From assembly GCF_001636695.1 (NCBI RefSeq), contig NZ_LGEL01000013.1, positions 1 to 64,000 of the forward strand: 64,000 bases of DNA, written 5' to 3'. Origin of the DNA: Pedobacter panaciterrae (GTDB taxonomy: Bacteria; Bacteroidota; Bacteroidia; Sphingobacteriales; Sphingobacteriaceae). The notes under the pieces are model-generated. The model was not told the DNA's origin and searched no databases. It saw nothing but the letters and a program-made list of their open reading frames with translations. How positions within the stretch are numbered: position 1 is the first letter of the stretch; every line of letters starts with the position of its first letter. Below are positions 60,703 through 64,000 of this stretch, one piece after another. The position numbers were made by a program, and so were the translations under genes.

Positions 60703-63087
60703 TTGCCTAGAATTTTCCTGATTTGTGTATTAGTGCTTGTTTCATTGTTTGGAAAGGCATGCCCCATATATATTCATGTAAGTAACCAACATGGAAAGCC
60801 GACCCCAAATGTATCCGTTATGATCGGTGAACGACAGATTGGATACACTAATAGCGAAGGAATATTTGAACTTGACTTAAATGAGGGCCAATATAAACTC
60901 CTCCTTAGCAGTAATGCAATTACATTAGAGGAGGATATTCTGATAGACTGCACTAAGAAGAATCGTTTTGATTTTGTTCTAACTGGTGAAACAAACCAGC
61001 CGATAACACTTAAGGAAGTGGGCGTAAAAGCACTGACGGCAAAACAAACCATAGATCTCTCGCCATTTTCTGTACAGACCATTGATCTGCAGAACCAATA
61101 TAACCGGGGTGGAGATGTAAGTGAGGTACTAAACAGAGCATCTGGTGTAAAGCTCCGGAGTGATGGTAACCTTGGTTCCTCTGTTCAGATCAATCTTGGT
61201 GGTTTACAAGGAAAAGCCGTAAGGCTATTTAAAGATGGGATACCAATAGAACTATTTGGACATGGATTTAGCCTGGGTACAATCCCTGTAAATATGCTCG
61301 AACGTGTCGAGATATATAAGGGAGTTATGCCTCTGTACCTCGCTTCAGATGCTCTTGGAGGAGGAATCAACCTGGTGTCAAGAAGTGAACATAAAAAATT
61401 TGCAGAGCTTTCTTATGAAGTGGGATCGTTTAACACACATCGTGCAACCGCTCACCTGTTGTGGCGTGACAAATCTAATAAATGGTATCTGGGCACAAAT
61501 AGTTCCTTTAACTACTCAGCAAATGACTATAAGGTGAATGTACCCTTTCATGACCTGCAAACTGGTGTAACCGAATATAAAGATGCAAGACGCTTTCATG
61601 ATGATGCAAGAACGCATTATGCTGAGGGTTATGCCGGTGTACAAGGCAGAAGCTGGGTAGACGACTTACGCCTTACCTTGATTAGTTCAAGTTTTTATAA
61701 ACAGCTGCAGCATGATGCCGAGATGAATAAGGTCTATGGTGAGGCATATTCAAAAGAACGAAACTATACCGCACTTGTAAATTACAAAAAACATTTTCTG
61801 GATAACAGACTGAAAGTAAATGTGCTGGGAGCTCACAGCGCTTTTAACACAAGATTTATAGATACAGCTACTGTCCGTTATGGTTGGGATGGGAATATCA
61901 TAGGACGTAACCTGCAGCCTGGCGAGATCAATCTCGGCAACAATCAGCAACTGGATTATAACTTTTTTTCTTCCCGTATAAATGTTTCCTATGATCTGTC
62001 TGACAGGCATTCCCTTGATTTCAGTCATCTTTATTATAGACAAGGAAGAAAGGGAAGTGATCCTTTAGGAGCCATTTCGGCGATTGAAAGAATTGATGTA
62101 CTAACAGTACCATCGTTGTACCAAAAAGACAATATGGCATTGGGGCTACGCTCCAAATGGCTTGGGAAAGAAATAGAAAGTATTGTGGCTTTGAAATATT
62201 ATCATTTCAACACAAAAGGTTATACCACTGATAATTTCGGTCTGGGTTGGATTTCTTCTGGCAGCGATCAGCAACTGGGTTATCTTGCCGGGCTGCGCTG
62301 GACGCGCGGAGCTTACCTGCTAAAGGCTTCTTATGAATATGCCAACCGTTTACCGGATGAATATGAGGTTTTCGGAGATGCCAGGCTTACCAAGGAAAAT
62401 ATGGATCTTAAACCGGAAAAAAGCCATAACATTAATTTGAACGGCCAATATACCATATCCGAAGGAGGCCAATCTCTAAACTTGTCAGCAGGTTTGTTTT
62501 ACAGGAAGGTGCAGGACATTATCTTTTTACAGCTTGATATTCCTTTCAGCCGGTATATCAACTATGAACGGGCAGAGGTCAAGGGCTTCGAATTTGAAGT
62601 CAGCTATGCGCCTGTGCAACGTTTCAATCTGGGAACCAATCTTACTTATCAGGACATTCGCAGAGTTGGCATTCAGGAAGCCATGTTTAGAAATCTGGAG
62701 GGTTCCCGGATACCAAATGTTCCTTTTTTCTTTGGAAACTTTTGGATGAATACAAATTTCACTGAAATTTTTAGCACAGGTGACCGTCTGGAATTGAATT
62801 GGAATGGAAGTTACACGCATCGTTTTTTCCTCAAAGCCATCCCTAAGAACCAGGAGCCCGGACTTTTTGAAAAGGTGAAAGACATTCAAACCTCCTTAAT
62901 TATTCCTCGTGATGGAAGGCTTGGGCAATTAGCTAACAATGTTGGACTGTATTATCACTTCGCCAACCGGAAACTCATGCTCTCAGGCGAATGCCGGAAC
63001 ATTGGAGACGTGCAGCTATACGACAACTTTAATGTTCAAAAGCCCGGACGATCTTTCCATATCAAATTAGTATATCAATTTTTTTAA
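60703..63087 (+). CDS. TonB-dependent outer-membrane receptor (siderophore-type)
   Basis: 794 residues from a TTG start at 60703: a stop (60688-60690) lies just upstream in frame, and the next ATG at 60820 would lose the signal peptide (MPRIFLICVLVLVSLFGKAC). Carboxypeptidase-like N-domain (about 27-95), plug (about 120-235: DVSEVLNRASGVKLRSDGNLGSSVQINLGGLQGKAVRLFKDGIPI and MPLYLASDALGGGINLVSR), then the barrel ending SFHIKLVYQFF. Likely ferric siderophore or haem uptake, under the divergent AraC regulator. Confidence 0.93.
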   Translation: MPRIFLICVLVLVSLFGKACPIYIHVSNQHGKPTPNVSVMIGERQIGYTNSEGIFELDLNEGQYKLLLSSNAITLEEDILIDCTKKNRFDFVLTGETNQPITLKEVGVKALTAKQTIDLSPFSVQTIDLQNQYNRGGDVSEVLNRASGVKLRSDGNLGSSVQINLGGLQGKAVRLFKDGIPIELFGHGFSLGTIPVNMLERVEIYKGVMPLYLASDALGGGINLVSRSEHKKFAELSYEVGSFNTHRATAHLLWRDKSNKWYLGTNSSFNYSANDYKVNVPFHDLQTGVTEYKDARRFHDDARTHYAEGYAGVQGRSWVDDLRLTLISSSFYKQLQHDAEMNKVYGEAYSKERNYTALVNYKKHFLDNRLKVNVLGAHSAFNTRFIDTATVRYGWDGNIIGRNLQPGEINLGNNQQLDYNFFSSRINVSYDLSDRHSLDFSHLYYRQGRKGSDPLGAISAIERIDVLTVPSLYQKDNMALGLRSKWLGKEIESIVALKYYHFNTKGYTTDNFGLGWISSGSDQQLGYLAGLRWTRGAYLLKASYEYANRLPDEYEVFGDARLTKENMDLKPEKSHNINLNGQYTISEGGQSLNLSAGLFYRKVQDIIFLQLDIPFSRYINYERAEVKGFEFEVSYAPVQRFNLGTNLTYQDIRRVGIQEAMFRNLEGSRIPNVPFFFGNFWMNTNFTEIFSTGDRLELNWNGSYTHRFFLKAIPKNQEPGLFEKVKDIQTSLIIPRDGRLGQLANNVGLYYHFANRKLMLSGECRNIGDVQLYDNFNVQKPGRSFHIKLVYQFF

Positions 63088-63111
63088 TAACATATTTTAA
63101 TGAGAATCATT

Positions 63112-64000
63112 ATGAAACGAATTAACGGATTTCGCGCATTGATGTTTGGTCTGTCTGCGCTATTGGTTTTGGGCTCCTGCAGCAAAGACAAGGACAACGA
63201 TACGCCTACACCTTCAGGGGAAGATCTACCTGCTAACGAGACCTGGATTATTTACAATGCGAATGCAAACTGGAGTGGCGGAATTTACGCGCTAAAAAAT
63301 AATAAATCAAGAGAGCTTAACCTGTCAGGTATTCCATTTTTCCAGGTAAGTAGTTCTCTGGGAGGAAGAGTACTGGGAAAACAGTTATACAAAGTAAATA
63401 ACGCTGCAAATGCGCAGGGTATTTTAAAGCTGGGGCTCAATGCTGCAGGGAATGTTGTTGAGGATAAATTTCTAGCATCACTCTCAACCGCATATATTTC
63501 CAATTATCTGGTAGTTAGTCCAACTGAAGGCTATTACTGGGATGAAGTTAGAGGTGGATTAAAAGTACAGAAATTTAACCCTACCACTATGGAGCGTACA
63601 GGAGAGATTGACTTTAGTTCTCTGTCCCAAGGCTTACCAAATGAATCTGCTGGTCAGTTAATCCTGGCTAAAAGAGAAGATAAACTTTATGTAGATTTAT
63701 TGCTAGGTACTAAACTAACAGGTAACTGGCAGGTAAGTCCTCCCACTAAAGAAGTAGCTATTGCAGTATATGATCTGACCAACAATAAGATTTTAAATGT
63801 TACAAAATTTGGAGGCACCACAAACCTTGGCGTTTTTATTGATCACGTATTATGGGGTCAGGATGAGGTAACCAAAGACCTTTACTTTGTTGCAGTAGCA
63901 GATATGAAAACCCAGCCATTAGACTATTCTTCTAAGATCCTGCGCATAAAAAACGGTTCAACAGAATTCGACCAGACTTTTTCAATTAACATTAAAGACT
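63112..64000 (+). CDS. DUF4374-like lipoprotein (3' end beyond the window)
   Basis: At least 296 residues, open to the window end. Start at 63112 (an ATG at 63100 adds four residues). Lipoprotein signal LSALLVLGSC followed by SKDKDNDTPTP. The mature part looks like a beta-propeller: ETWIIYNANANWSGGIYALKN, YYWDEVRGGLKVQKFNPTTMERTGEIDF, VAIAVYDLTNNKI. It resembles DUF4374 proteins that sit next to TonB receptors in iron loci. It is 24 bases after the receptor gene. Confidence 0.72.
   Translation, partial: MKRINGFRALMFGLSALLVLGSCSKDKDNDTPTPSGEDLPANETWIIYNANANWSGGIYALKNNKSRELNLSGIPFFQVSSSLGGRVLGKQLYKVNNAANAQGILKLGLNAAGNVVEDKFLASLSTAYISNYLVVSPTEGYYWDEVRGGLKVQKFNPTTMERTGEIDFSSLSQGLPNESAGQLILAKREDKLYVDLLLGTKLTGNWQVSPPTKEVAIAVYDLTNNKILNVTKFGGTTNLGVFIDHVLWGQDEVTKDLYFVAVADMKTQPLDYSSKILRIKNGSTEFDQTFSINIKD

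Noticed and set aside
1-64000. CRISPR arrays, tRNA, rRNA and phage genes
   Set aside because: No regularly spaced repeats, no cloverleaf-like sequence and no phage or integrase protein were recognised on reading both strands.

Overview
The window comes from a Bacteroidota genome, most likely Sphingobacteriaceae (Pedobacter-like). The signs are repeated SusC/SusD pairs, FecI/FecR regulation with an STN-domain SusC, lipoproteins with the motif LxxSC, promoters of the TTTG/TAnnTTTG type, weak Shine-Dalgarno use and an AT-rich composition. The first 19 bases are the Tn5/Nextera mosaic-end adapter, so position 1 is a contig end and not biology. No tRNA, rRNA, CRISPR array or insertion sequence was seen.

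Layout. (1) 0-4 kb: a MutS-related ATPase, two Crp/Fnr-family regulators, a DinB-fold protein, a VOC protein and an XRE regulator; an FNR-type palindrome lies upstream of both the dinB-like gene and the VOC gene. (2) 4.1-12.7 kb, minus strand: a complete export system (membrane-fusion protein, TolC-like channel, MacB-like ATPase, two FtsX-type permeases) followed by an NtrC-type sigma-54 activator and its histidine kinase, with a plausible sigma-54 promoter and a dyad near -100. (3) 13-16 kb: DoxX-like protein, short ECF sigma factor with a cupin anti-sigma factor, and three small secreted proteins. (4) 16-18.8 kb: an ABC-2 transporter with a NEW3-domain membrane protein. (5) 19-28.6 kb: FecI sigma, FecR, STN-SusC, SusD, sulfatase and its own formylglycine-generating enzyme, a self-contained sulfatase utilisation locus, ending at a 38-bp perfect inverted repeat. 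(6) 28.8-50.1 kb, minus strand: two tandem SusC/SusD pairs, fasciclin, LamG and Ig-like surface proteins, three alkaline-phosphatase-superfamily proteins (one with its catalytic residues lost), an XRE-cupin regulator, a PhnZ-like HD-domain oxygenase, a DUF5690 MFS transporter and a LamG-GH32 protein. (7) 50.6-60 kb: DUF1080 lipoprotein, ArsR/SRPBCC pair, di-haem peroxidase, phospholipase-C-like phosphoesterase, tandem PqiA-like membrane proteins and a pyridoxamine-oxidase-like protein. (8) 59.6-64 kb: AraC regulator, TonB-dependent receptor and a DUF4374-like lipoprotein cut by the window end, probably an iron or siderophore locus.

The most interesting unit is region 6. Its parts suggest a SusCD-style route that binds an extracellular phosphorus-containing (phosphodiester or phosphonate) glycoconjugate, breaks it with alkaline-phosphatase-fold enzymes, imports an organophosphonate through the MFS protein and cleaves its C-P bond with the HD-domain oxygenase. 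This function is inferred from families and gene order and is not demonstrated by the sequence.
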